Assembly (NCBI RefSeq): GCF_022179545.1
Contig: NZ_AP025518.1
Coordinates: 2,604,001-2,668,000 of the forward strand
Origin: Mycolicibacterium fortuitum subsp. fortuitum
GTDB taxonomy: Bacteria; Actinomycetota; Actinomycetes; Mycobacteriales; Mycobacteriaceae
Direction: 5' to 3'
Length of the DNA stretch: 64,000 bases
Shown: positions 18,782-27,355 of the stretch, one piece after another
Numbering within the stretch: the stretch's first letter is position 1
Layout of the letters: each line of letters begins with the position of its first letter
Notes under the pieces: generated by a model
What the model was told of the DNA's origin: nothing
Seen by the model: the letters and a program-made list of their open reading frames with translations, nothing else
The model's database searches: none
Translations under genes and position numbers: made by a program

Positions 18782-18797
18782 CGGGCGCCCGCTGTGG

Positions 18798-20045
18798 CTA
18801 GCTGAGAAACCGGTCGCGGTAGTCCCGGAAACGTTCGGCCAGGGCGGCCGGATCGAGGTGGAGATCGGCCGCGTCGTAGATGACGCCCCCGTAGCGCCCG
18901 CGCGGGTGCTCGGTGAGGAAGTCTGTCATCGCTGCCCGCACATCGTCGCCGAACGGTTGGTCTGCGAGCCGGTAGATGGCGGCTAGGGTGCCCCGCTCAT
19001 CGGCCATGAAGTCGTCGAACCGGACGTCGATGGACTGCCCTGCGGGCAGCACCTCGCGGTCGCGGATGCAGCCGGCGAGCAGATCGTCGATGCGGCCCAG
19101 CCAGTGCCCGGTCAGCTTCGCCACATCGGGCCGTGTCACGGCCATCCGCGTGGCATAACAGATCATCGTCATCATCGACAGCGTCACCTCGACCGGATCG
19201 CGATGCGTGACAACGAAAGTCGCGTCGGGAAAGGTGGCGACCAGGGTGGGGAACTGCTCCAGGTGCTGGGGTGACTTGAGCACCCAGCGAGTTCCGCCGC
19301 GCAGCCACTGCATGGCCTGGAGGCTGCGTTTGACGTACGCATAGGATGCCCCTTGGTCGTGGGCCTTGTAGTGAGCGACGAAACTCGGCACGTAGTAGGT
19401 GGTTTCGAACAGCATGCCCGAGATGTCGTTGGCCAGCAGCTGGATCTCCTCGTGGGCGTGCTCGACGGTCATGTCGTGCATCCGCCGGAACTCCGGCAGC
19501 GAGGTGTTCACCAGATCCAGGCCGGCGCCGCATCGATCCCGCCGGGGCTGCGGGGTGTCCTCACCGGGAGCCGGTACCGGTTCGAGGCTCTCCCAGTACG
19601 GCAGATAGCGCAGGGACGGATCCGCGGCGAGCAGATTGTGCAGATGCGTGGTGCCGGTACGGGGGAGACCGCAGATGATGATCGGTCGTTGTATCTCGAT
19701 GTCTTCGATCTCCGGGTGGTCGGAGATCAGTGCCTCCAACCGCAGCCGGTTGACGAGGTTGCCCACCAGTTGCTCGAATGCGATCGCCAGCCCGGTATCG
19801 CACAGGTCTGCCTCGTCGCGCAGCGCGGTACAGAGCACGTCGAGACGTTCCCGGAACGCCGGGTCGCCGAAATCCTCCAGGCCTGATCGCTCGGCGGCGG
19901 TGGTCAGCAGCGCTTCTGGGGTCAGGTCCAGATTCGCGCCGTAGACGGCCAATCCGTCACGGATCGGTTGGGCTGCCGGGGGATAGACCGGGTTGGCCAG
20001 ATCGTCGAACCGGATCGGCGCGGGACGTTGCAGATTCGTGGTCAC
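18798..20045 (-). CDS. Sulfotransferase family protein
   Basis: The 415-residue protein has the PAPS 5'-phosphosulfate loop GLPRTGTTHLHNLL (about residues 126-139), and later VLKSPQHLEQFPTLVATFP and THRDPVE, which bind the 3'-phosphate of PAPS. Such enzymes transfer sulfate from PAPS to hydroxyl groups of lipids or glycans. Mycobacteria have many such paralogues. GTG 20045 overlaps the stop of the DUF1214 gene (GTGA), so it is translationally coupled as the last gene of a TetR-DUF1214-sulfotransferase operon. Confidence 0.88.
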   Translation of the reverse strand: MTTNLQRPAPIRFDDLANPVYPPAAQPIRDGLAVYGANLDLTPEALLTTAAERSGLEDFGDPAFRERLDVLCTALRDEADLCDTGLAIAFEQLVGNLVNRLRLEALISDHPEIEDIEIQRPIIICGLPRTGTTHLHNLLAADPSLRYLPYWESLEPVPAPGEDTPQPRRDRCGAGLDLVNTSLPEFRRMHDMTVEHAHEEIQLLANDISGMLFETTYYVPSFVAHYKAHDQGASYAYVKRSLQAMQWLRGGTRWVLKSPQHLEQFPTLVATFPDATFVVTHRDPVEVTLSMMTMICYATRMAVTRPDVAKLTGHWLGRIDDLLAGCIRDREVLPAGQSIDVRFDDFMADERGTLAAIYRLADQPFGDDVRAAMTDFLTEHPRGRYGGVIYDAADLHLDPAALAERFRDYRDRFLS

Positions 20046-21118
20046 AGGGCCGCGACCTCGGTGACGTCGACGACCCGGCACTGCGGATGCGCAGGTGTCT
20101 CGTCGGGCAGGAACCAACGCAGCCAGATCAGTCCCTTGGCCCGGCCGGCGGTCGAGACCCAATTGGGATGACCCGGGTCCTTCTCGCTGATCACGATCCG
20201 CCAGGAGCCGTCCGGCTCGTAGGTGACATGGGCGCCGTTGATGGTCACCCGCTCGTGGGTGTAGTCGTAGGTGTGCAGGAACGGATTCCACAGGCACAGG
20301 TTCCAGAACACGCACTCCGGCGAGGTGCCCTCGATGATCAGGGCCTGATCCGGTGTGAGCTCGTAGGCGCCCATCGCGTAGGCGGCGTCGGCGGCCGACC
20401 ACCCGTATGCGTTCTGGGGGACCGGGAACGGCGGGTGGAGCTGGTTGGCGGGCTCAACCTTGGTCGGCAGGAACGAAACCTGTTCGCGCAACCAGTTTCT
20501 CGCGTACTGGAAGCGGCGAGCGAGCTCGGCCGCGCTGTCGGAGCGCCGGGCCGGCGGGTCCAGTGCCTCGATCCGCCAGGTCGGCCGCCGGTCAGTGTCC
20601 GGGTTGTCGAGGTAATCGCGGGTGAGGGCGAATTCGGTGTCCGCGTCGAGCTTGAGCCAGGCACCCGGCTGCGGGTCGGGGCTCATGACGAACTCGAAGT
20701 TTCCGTCTTCGTCGAATTCGAGATCGCGATTGTTGATGGTGCCGACGATTCGGTCGCTGTAGCGGCCCTCACCCGGACCGCCGTAGACGGTCATCGAGAG
20801 GTACACCGCATCGCCGCGGTTACCGGTGACCCGATAGGTGCGGGCGGGATCCAGGGGCGCGAGCTGATAGAAGGCGTCGGAGTTGTCGCCGCCCCATTTG
20901 AGGTAGGGACTGATCACGTCGACCAGGATCGGCTTGTCCCGGTCGCCCCATACGTACGCGTCGACGGCGACGCGCAGCACGCTGAACGCCAGCCGGTAGC
21001 CGTCGAGAAGATCTGGCTCACTGAGTGCGGGGTCGGCGTCGAGCAGTTTCTGCTCGATGGCGCGCACTTCGTCGAGCAGTCCGTTGAACGCGGCAGACAG
21101 CTCGGCTTGGTCGGTCAT
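20042..21118 (-). CDS. DUF1214-domain protein
   Basis: The 358-residue protein ends in a DUF1214 domain (about 250-358; QNAYGWSAADAAYAMGAYELTPDQALIIEG and NWVSTAGRAKGLIWLRWFLPDE). The N-terminal half contains a segment usual in the larger DUF1214/DUF1254-type proteins (TYRVTGNRGDAVYLSMTVYGG). Function is unestablished. GAAGGA precedes ATG 21118. The start overlaps the tetR stop and the end overlaps the sulfotransferase start, so the three genes form a tightly coupled operon. Confidence 0.82.
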   Translation of the reverse strand: MTDQAELSAAFNGLLDEVRAIEQKLLDADPALSEPDLLDGYRLAFSVLRVAVDAYVWGDRDKPILVDVISPYLKWGGDNSDAFYQLAPLDPARTYRVTGNRGDAVYLSMTVYGGPGEGRYSDRIVGTINNRDLEFDEDGNFEFVMSPDPQPGAWLKLDADTEFALTRDYLDNPDTDRRPTWRIEALDPPARRSDSAAELARRFQYARNWLREQVSFLPTKVEPANQLHPPFPVPQNAYGWSAADAAYAMGAYELTPDQALIIEGTSPECVFWNLCLWNPFLHTYDYTHERVTINGAHVTYEPDGSWRIVISEKDPGHPNWVSTAGRAKGLIWLRWFLPDETPAHPQCRVVDVTEVAAL

Positions 21119-21726
21119 AGATGGTCCTTCCTTCGGGGGTGGGCACGTCCGGCTCCTTCGATGAGTAAGGAGCACAAGCGATCTGCGGTGGCGTCGACAT
21201 CGGCGTCCGGTTCCATGTGGGCGGTGTAGAACGCGGTGCCGATCAACGTCTGGTAGAGCATGTCGACATCGACATCGGGGTGGACCCGGCCCTGCTCGAC
21301 GCCTGAGGTGACCAGGGATCGGAAAGCGTCCTTGGTCCGCTCGTCGAGCAGTTGTTGGGTTCGGATGTGAAGCTCAGGGTCGCGGCGACGTTCGGTGAGG
21401 ATGCCCAGCGCGGCGGCCTCGACCACGGGATCAAGCCAGAAGGTGAGTACCGCGGCGGCGAAGCCGCGCAGGTCGGTCTCGAAATCTCCTGACAACGAAA
21501 GCAGTTCGCCGCCCGGCGGCTGCTCGAACGCGGCGTCGAAGACCAGGTGCGCCTTGGACGGCCAGCGCCGGTACACGGTGGGCCGACTGACGCCGGCCTC
21601 CCGGGCGATGGCCTCGATGGACAGTTGGTCATAGCCGTCACGTGCCAGCAGGTCGCGCGTGGCGCGCATGATGTCGCGCTGAGTCTGGGGGTCACGCGGC
21701 CGGCCGGGGCCTGTGATCGAGGGCAC
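21115..21726 (-). CDS. TetR/AcrR-family regulator
   Basis: The 203-residue regulator has the TetR helix-turn-helix at about 15-60 (QRDIMRATRDLLARDGYDQLSIEAIAREAGVS, RPTVYRRWPSKAHLV). The C-terminal ligand domain resembles that of TetR_C_6-type proteins. GTG 21726 is preceded by TAATTT 6 nt upstream, giving a leaderless transcript. The inverted repeat at 21734-21755 overlaps that -10, so autorepression is expected, together with control of the coupled DUF1214 and sulfotransferase genes. Confidence 0.92.
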   Translation of the reverse strand: MPSITGPGRPRDPQTQRDIMRATRDLLARDGYDQLSIEAIAREAGVSRPTVYRRWPSKAHLVFDAAFEQPPGGELLSLSGDFETDLRGFAAAVLTFWLDPVVEAAALGILTERRRDPELHIRTQQLLDERTKDAFRSLVTSGVEQGRVHPDVDVDMLYQTLIGTAFYTAHMEPDADVDATADRLCSLLIEGAGRAHPRRKDHL

Positions 21727-21732
21727 ATCGTT

Positions 21733-21755
21733 AAATTACAGAGTGTCACGTAATT
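21733..21755 (-). promoter_or_regulatory. tetR operon promoter with overlapping operator
   Basis: On the minus strand the -10 TAATTT (complement of 21733-21738) is 6 nt before the GTG. The inverted repeat AATTAC-N10-GTAATT (21734-21739 and 21750-21755) overlaps it. This geometry is typical of an autorepressed TetR gene. Confidence 0.6.
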
Positions 21756-21829
21756 GAGTCAATAGCTGATCTGGTCCGCGTGCTCCGCGGCTTTCGACGC
21801 CAGGGTGGTCGGGTTTGCCGGACGACAGC

Positions 21830-21860
21830 GCTGCGGTCGAAAACGACGTGGGGCCGCAGC
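21830..21860 (-). terminator. Stem-loop after the DUF4239 gene
   Basis: GCTGCGG (21830-21836) pairs with CCGCAGC (21854-21860), and an inner TCG-AAAA-CGA loop can form. It lies 19 bases past the stop of the minus-strand DUF4239 gene. No U-tract follows. Confidence 0.35.
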
Positions 21861-21878
21861 GGGCGGGATGCGGTCCGG

Positions 21879-22664
21879 TCAGGTTCCTTTGTCGATCAGG
21901 TCGAACACCATCACGGCATGTGCGAACCGGTGTGGTGTGACGCCGACCGGGCCATACGGATGGTCCAACATGAAAACCAGGAAGAGCAGCAGCGCAAGCA
22001 GGACCGTGACGGTGCTGACCAGGATCATGTGGGCTCGGCTGTTCTCGAGCCGCATAAAACTGGCGAGCGTGATCAGCACCAGGCTGCCGAAGATCAGGGC
22101 GCACCACAGCAGGACAGGTATCCGAGGGCTCGAGTTGAGAATGCGCGCACTGCGGTCCGAGGTCAGGGTGGCCAATTGGCTGAGAAATTGGCTGTTGATC
22201 GGGCTGGTTGCCGAGTCCGACTTGGCGGTACCGACAATGCGGTACATCTCGGTGAGCGCGTGCCGACCATTGTTGCTGATCGTGCCGAACTCTTCCTTGC
22301 CCCATTCAGGGCCCTGTACCGCGGCCGCATACCTGCGAAGTTGTTCGCGCACCTGGGTCTGCTCCGGCTGCGGCATGGCCACGGTCTGCCGATACATGGT
22401 CACCAGTGTCGAGGCCTCGTTGGAGACGTTCGTCTGGGCAGAGAGGTACTGCTGCCATCCGACGACGACGGTAAACCCGAGCAGAGCACCATAGACGAGA
22501 CCCACCACCGTGAGGAACGGCGACAACACCGAGTTGTGCTCCGGTCGCGTGTCGCGGGCGATGACCCGGCTGGCGAGTAGGACGCTGCCGACGGCCAGCG
22601 CCACGGCGCCCACGACAACCACGGCGAGTAGGAGCCACGTCCCGAACAACCCAAAGTCGCCCAT
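21879..22664 (-). CDS. DUF4239 membrane protein
   Basis: The 261-residue protein has two N-terminal membrane helices (about 8-30 and 45-65), a cytosolic helical middle and two C-terminal helices (about 185-210 and 220-240). This is the layout of the bestrophin-like DUF4239 family. It contains FLTVVGLVYGALLGFTVVVGW and NEASTLVTMYR, typical of the family. No function is proven; ion conduction has been suggested from fold similarity. Start ATG 22664 is preferred to TTG 22673. Two overlapping palindromes begin 4 bases upstream and probably form its operator. Confidence 0.82.
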   Translation of the reverse strand: MGDFGLFGTWLLLAVVVVGAVALAVGSVLLASRVIARDTRPEHNSVLSPFLTVVGLVYGALLGFTVVVGWQQYLSAQTNVSNEASTLVTMYRQTVAMPQPEQTQVREQLRRYAAAVQGPEWGKEEFGTISNNGRHALTEMYRIVGTAKSDSATSPINSQFLSQLATLTSDRSARILNSSPRIPVLLWCALIFGSLVLITLASFMRLENSRAHMILVSTVTVLLALLLFLVFMLDHPYGPVGVTPHRFAHAVMVFDLIDKGT

Positions 22665-22667
22665 AGT

Positions 22668-22690
22668 TGACAAAGTTTGTCAGCAAACTT
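22668..22690. promoter_or_regulatory. Two overlapping palindromes before the DUF4239 gene
   Basis: TGACAAA-G-TTTGTCA (22668-22682) and AAGTTTG-TCAG-CAAACTT (22673-22690) are both perfect inverted repeats sharing the TTTG core. They lie immediately before the ATG at 22664. They could be alternative dimer sites or alternative RNA folds. Confidence 0.55.
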
Positions 22691-22691
22691 C

Positions 22692-22731
22692 CCGGCCGGG
22701 AGGCCGATCGGACGGGTTTTTTCCCGGCCGG
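22692..22731 (-). terminator. GC-rich stem-loop between the 22733 gene and the DUF4239 gene
   Basis: CCGGCCGGGA (22692-22701) and TCCCGGCCGG (22722-22731) are exact reverse complements with a 20-nt loop. The hairpin starts just past the stop of the minus-strand gene at 22733, so it is a likely terminator or 3' stabiliser. No U-tract follows. Confidence 0.5.
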
Positions 22732-22732
22732 A

Positions 22733-23014
22733 TCAGATCATCTGCAGGGCCGCGAGGCAGACGTCGGTCGAGCCGAAGGCGTTGTTGGGCTTGACGCGTT
22801 TGTGGGCGACGCCGCCGCGCCGCCTCTCGGAGAAGATGATGCGACCGTCCGGACTGAACCCGATCTCCAGCTCGGTCACCACGCCGGTGGCGCTGAGCGC
22901 GGGGCGCTCCCAGACCATGGTGCGGTACTCCGCATTCGGGCCGCTGTCGAAGATCAGATCCCAGTCTTTCTCGTTGGCGCGTTCACGGACCAAGTCCAGC
23001 ATTTCGTAGTGCAC
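22733..23014 (-). CDS. Hypothetical 93-residue protein
   Basis: I recognise no family. The protein is soluble and mixed in charge, beginning VHYEMLDLVRERANEKDWD and including an IGFSPDGRIIFSERRRGG segment with beta-strand character. I chose GTG 23014 because AGAGGA lies 6 nt upstream; ATGs at 23029 and 23035 have weaker signals. The gene lies between a small lipoprotein gene and the DUF4239 gene, all on the minus strand but separated by hairpins, so they may be independent units. Confidence 0.55.
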   Translation of the reverse strand: MHYEMLDLVRERANEKDWDLIFDSGPNAEYRTMVWERPALSATGVVTELEIGFSPDGRIIFSERRRGGVAHKRVKPNNAFGSTDVCLAALQMI

Positions 23015-23192
23015 GGCAGTTCCTCTCATGGTCATCTTGGCGGGTGGGTCTGTCTCGGCGAGATACATTGCGCCGCAGGGCTGTCGACAGTGCCGTCGCA
23101 TCGATCGTCCTGCATCTCGTGGCTGGCGTCTGTCGTCTGGTCGGCTCACCTGGGGGCGAAATCCGGGTCCGCCGATCGGTGGACACAGTTGG

Positions 23193-23233
23193 GACGAATT
23201 GGTCGCTGCCCCTCGATCAGCGACCAATTCGTC
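23193..23233 (-). terminator. 16-bp perfect stem-loop after the small lipoprotein gene
   Basis: GACGAATTGGTCGCTG (23193-23208) and its exact reverse complement (23218-23233) flank a 9-nt loop. The hairpin lies 14 bases beyond the stop of the minus-strand lipoprotein gene. It has no U-tract. It may be a terminator, an mRNA 3'-end protector, or an unrelated binding site. Confidence 0.55.
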
Positions 23234-23247
23234 GGTCTGGATGGGCT

Positions 23248-23439
23248 TCAGCGCCCCGGCAACATGTGCGTGACTGTGGATTGCAGGGCAGCACCCTCGG
23301 GTGTGCCGGCGGGATTCGCCGAGACCTGGCCCGGCGAGATGCAGCCGGTCAGACTGAACGTTGCACCAAGTGCACACAGGGCCAGGTGGTTTCGGAGCAT
23401 GCTGGCGGCAACGGTCGCGCCCGCGATTGTGCGTGGCAT
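23248..23439 (-). CDS. Small lipoprotein, 63 residues
   Basis: The short protein has a basic start (MPRTIAGATV, then MLRNHLALCAL), a hydrophobic core and a lipobox LTGC at about residues 30-33. About 30 residues of mature peptide without recognisable domain follow. GAAGGAAGG lies just upstream of ATG 23439, which supports the start. A very stable hairpin follows the stop. The size and lipobox are like other small mycobacterial lipoproteins, but I recognise no family. Confidence 0.6.
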   Translation of the reverse strand: MPRTIAGATVAASMLRNHLALCALGATFSLTGCISPGQVSANPAGTPEGAALQSTVTHMLPGR

Positions 23440-23591
23440 CGAGAGGCCTTCCTTCTCAGGTGGTGGGCCGGGCGGCGGGGCGAGGCCCACGCCGTGACCT
23501 GCCCCGGCGTCCGGGGAACAGGACAGTAAAGAGCAAGGGTCTGACAAGTCCGGTCAGGCGCCCGCTGAGGTGATTCCGGGACTTCCCGGGG

Positions 23592-24506
23592 CTAGGCGGC
23601 TTCGTGCCTTTCATTCGGCCGCGCCGGGCCGCGGCGGCCGGAACTCTGTGCCCGCTGGTACTCGGCAGCACTGGAGATGGCGAGCGCGACGGCACCGCCG
23701 ACGGCCGCGATGAAAGCCGCGACCACCAGCCATCCGTATCCCGGCCGCGAGACATCGCCCAGCAGCACCACACCGACGATGCCGGGAACCACGGTCTCGC
23801 CGACCACCAGTGCGGCGGCCACACCGTTCACCGAACCGATCTGGAGGGCCACGGTGAAAAGGTAGAAGCCGCCGAGTCCGGCGACCACAACGGCCCACAG
23901 TGCGGGATCGGTAAGCAGCACATGCAGATTCAGTGGGTCGAGTCCGTCGACGAGCCGGATCGCCACCGCCATCGCCCCATACAGCACACCGGCGATCAGG
24001 CCGGCGGGCACGGCGGCATTCTGCCCGAGCAGCCGAGCCAGCGCGGCACCCAGCGCCAGGATGATCGCAGACACCACCAGCACGCCCCAGTGCATGACCG
24101 CACCCGCATCGCGGTCGCCCAGATGTCCGGCTGTGGCGCCCAAGATGCACAGCGCCACAAGAACTATGGCGATCGCCGTCCAGTCGCGACGATGCAGCCG
24201 AACGTGGAGAACGAAGATGCTCAGCACCGCGGTCACCACGAGGTTGGCGCTGATGATGGTCTGTGACAGGAACAGTGGGATCAACCGGGCCGAGACCAGG
24301 CTGCCGGCGAAGCCGAGAAGGTCCAGCGCCATGCCTGCGACGAAGACGGGGGCGAGCATCGCGCCGATGGTCGAACGCAGCGTGGGGCCCCGATCTGGGG
24401 TGTCCACGCCGGACGTGACCGAACGTCCGGCGGCATATGACTGAAGAACGGACGCCGTTCCATATGCGGCACACGCCAGCAAGGCGGCAGCCGCGCCGAT
24501 CAGCAC
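23592..24506 (-). CDS. DMT-superfamily (EamA-like) transporter
   Basis: The 304-residue protein has about ten hydrophobic helices arranged as two EamA-type halves (about 1-145 and 150-295), as in drug/metabolite exporters. A glycine-rich inter-helix motif occurs near the end (VVPGIVGVVLLGDVSRPGYGW), which is typical of the family. GTG 24506 is the best start in frame, but no clear ribosome-binding site was seen and the frame stays open further upstream. It is divergent from the lipoprotein gene at 24631. Substrate unknown. Confidence 0.75.
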   Translation of the reverse strand: MLIGAAAALLACAAYGTASVLQSYAAGRSVTSGVDTPDRGPTLRSTIGAMLAPVFVAGMALDLLGFAGSLVSARLIPLFLSQTIISANLVVTAVLSIFVLHVRLHRRDWTAIAIVLVALCILGATAGHLGDRDAGAVMHWGVLVVSAIILALGAALARLLGQNAAVPAGLIAGVLYGAMAVAIRLVDGLDPLNLHVLLTDPALWAVVVAGLGGFYLFTVALQIGSVNGVAAALVVGETVVPGIVGVVLLGDVSRPGYGWLVVAAFIAAVGGAVALAISSAAEYQRAQSSGRRGPARPNERHEAA

Positions 24507-24618
24507 TGCGCACCGCCGAGGCGTCGCGCTGCGTCCGGTAAGGCGTGGAACATCTGCTGAGTCTAGGAGCGCGATTCCTCCGGACGAATTGGCGCGCCGG
24601 GGGATACCACCCCGGTAA

Positions 24619-24624
24619 TACGAT
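24619..24624 (+). promoter_or_regulatory. -10 element of the 24631 lipoprotein gene
   Basis: TACGAT ends 6 nt before ATG 24631, giving a leaderless transcript. Confidence 0.5.
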
Positions 24625-24630
24625 CTGACG

Positions 24631-25464
24631 ATGCGGATCGGGGGGTATCTCTCGGCGCGTTCGCGCCGGAGTTGGGGGGCCGTGGTCGCCGTGACCCTAT
24701 TGCTGAGCGGATGCGCCCCTGAGCGTCCCGCACCTGAGCCAACAACCACCTCGGCCCGCGCCACGAACCAGGCCGAACCACAGGTATTGCCGGACTGCGC
24801 CACCGTTTCGATCTCGTTCGAACCGGCGTTGGACCGTCAACACATCCGTTGCTCACTGACTCTCGGCGATGATTCGACCCTCACCGTATCCAGCGATCCG
24901 GCATGGTCGTTCAGCCTGCACAGCGGCGGCGCAACCGTCCAGGAGTTCCGCGAACCCACCGACAAGATCGGCCAAACCGGGGTGGCTGCGTTATTGCAGG
25001 ACATCGATCACAGCGGCACTCCTGTCCTGCTGGTGGTCACGGGCCGGGGCGGGACGGGTGGCGAACCGATGGCGGTGTGGCGGCAGACCGGGCAGCCCAA
25101 GCGCTTCGTGCGGGCAGGTGAATTGTTCGGCTTTCGCACGTTCTACCGAACACCTGAGGGGTTCTTCGGCAACTACGCGCATGCCGGCTCGGGCGCGGGG
25201 GTCGTCACGCTGTACCGATGGAACGGCGACCGCCTCGCCGAAGCTGTCGTACTCGATGTGCAGGTCCCCGGATGGCTCAAGAGGCCCGATGACACCCGGG
25301 AATGGATCCGCAACGGAAAGACGGACTGCACGATCAGCGATGACGACTATCCGCCCGGCGCCCTGGCCACCCGGACGGCCTCGATGAGGGCAGCCGGTGT
25401 CGATCCGGCGACCGCGGCGCAGCAGTTCTGCACCCAACCATGGGTCGCGACCCTCTACCGGTGA
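24631..25464 (+). CDS. Hypothetical lipoprotein, 277 residues
   Basis: The protein has a lipoprotein signal ending LLSGC (cysteine at about residue 28), a Pro/Thr-rich linker, and a mature domain of about 230 residues. The middle has repeating strands with FG-GAP- or VCBS-like character (QDIDHSGTPVLLVVTGRGG; NGDRLAEAVVLDV), suggesting a beta-propeller-like sensor. Cysteines in LPDC, HIRC, TDC and QFC could form two disulphides. I recognise no named family. The leaderless -10 supports the start. Confidence 0.72.
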   Translation: MRIGGYLSARSRRSWGAVVAVTLLLSGCAPERPAPEPTTTSARATNQAEPQVLPDCATVSISFEPALDRQHIRCSLTLGDDSTLTVSSDPAWSFSLHSGGATVQEFREPTDKIGQTGVAALLQDIDHSGTPVLLVVTGRGGTGGEPMAVWRQTGQPKRFVRAGELFGFRTFYRTPEGFFGNYAHAGSGAGVVTLYRWNGDRLAEAVVLDVQVPGWLKRPDDTREWIRNGKTDCTISDDDYPPGALATRTASMRAAGVDPATAAQQFCTQPWVATLYR

Positions 25465-25517
25465 GTGCGGTTTCGCCGTTTTCCACCGCAGGGTCGCTCG
25501 CGTTGCCGATCGACTGC

Positions 25518-25549
25518 CCAGGCGTAGAAGTCGGCGCGCCAGGCGTAGA
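25518..25549. repeat. Short direct repeat upstream of thyX
   Basis: CCAGGCGTAGA occurs at 25518-25528 and 25539-25549, exactly 21 bp apart (two helical turns). It lies 46-77 bp upstream of the thyX -10 and could be an activator site. Confidence 0.45.
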
Positions 25550-25594
25550 GACGGTCAGAAGTGCGCTGGTGAGTAGTCGATGACGGCGCGACAG

Positions 25595-25600
25595 TAGGGT
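25595..25600 (+). promoter_or_regulatory. -10 element of thyX, leaderless
   Basis: TAGGGT ends 6 nt before GTG 25607. No Shine-Dalgarno sequence is present. Confidence 0.5.
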
Positions 25601-25606
25601 GGGCGA

Positions 25607-26359
25607 GTGGCCGAGATCGCGCCGCTGCGCGTGCAGCTGATCGCCAAGACGGAATTCCAGGCGCCGCCTGACGTGCCGTGGAGCACCGATGCCGACGGCG
25701 GGCCTGCGCTCACCGAGTTCGCAGGCAGGGCGTGTTACCAGAGTTGGTCCAAGCCCAATCCCAGGACCGCGACCAACGCGAGCTACATCCGGCACATCAT
25801 CGACGTAGGGCACTTCTCTGTCCTGGAACACGCGTCGGTGTCCTTCTACATCACCGGAATCTCCCGGTCGGCCACCCATGAGTTGATCCGGCACCGACAC
25901 TTCTCCTACTCCCAGCTCTCGCAGCGTTACGTCCCCGAGAACGACGCCGAGGTGGTGGTCCCGCCGGGATTCGAGGACGACCCCGAGCTGGTGGAGATCT
26001 TCACCGCGGCGGCCGACGCCAGCCGGGCCACCTACACCGAACTGCTGGCTCGCCTTGAGGCGAAGTTCGCCGACCAGCCCAACGCCGTGCTGCGTCGCAA
26101 GCAGGCCCGGCAGGCGGCCCGGGCGGTATTGCCCAATGCCACCGAAACGCGCATCGTGGTGACCGGCAACTACCGCGCCTGGCGCCACTTCATCGCGATG
26201 CGCGCCAGCGAGCACGCAGATGTGGAGATCCGCCGACTGGCAATCGCCTGCCTGCGTGAGCTGGTCGAGGCGGCTCCGGCGGTGTTCTCTGATTTCGAGA
26301 TTTCGACGCTCGCGGATGGTAGTGAGGTGGCAACGTCGCCTTTGGCGACAGAGGCTTGA
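25607..26359 (+). CDS. thyX: Flavin-dependent thymidylate synthase
   Basis: ThyX makes dTMP from dUMP using FAD, NADPH and methylene-tetrahydrofolate, and yields tetrahydrofolate rather than dihydrofolate. The 250-residue protein contains the diagnostic [13 protein letters not shown] signature (R-H-R-x7-S) at about residues 95-107, and the nucleotide-binding [20 protein letters not shown]. Coexistence with ThyA is usual in mycobacteria. The gene is separated from dapA by 93 bases, which contain a duplicated hairpin sequence. Confidence 0.97.
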   Translation: MAEIAPLRVQLIAKTEFQAPPDVPWSTDADGGPALTEFAGRACYQSWSKPNPRTATNASYIRHIIDVGHFSVLEHASVSFYITGISRSATHELIRHRHFSYSQLSQRYVPENDAEVVVPPGFEDDPELVEIFTAAADASRATYTELLARLEAKFADQPNAVLRRKQARQAARAVLPNATETRIVVTGNYRAWRHFIAMRASEHADVEIRRLAIACLRELVEAAPAVFSDFEISTLADGSEVATSPLATEA

Positions 26360-26407
26360 CGGAGTCGCCGGTGTGTCGGGCGACGGAGGCTTGACGGAGT
26401 CGCCGGT
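26344..26407. repeat. 29-bp direct duplication spanning the thyX stop codon
   Basis: Copy 1 (26344-26372) contains the thyX TGA; copy 2 (26379-26407) differs by one base, with a 35-bp period. Both begin GGCGAC and carry GTCGCC near the end, so each can fold into a 6-bp stem. A third GGCGAC follows at 26414. It looks like a local tandem duplication of the gene's 3' end. Confidence 0.85.
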
Positions 26408-26440
26408 CAATACGGCGACGAAGGTCCGATTGACCCAGGG

Positions 26441-27354
<914 letters not shown>

Positions 27355-27355
<1 letters not shown>

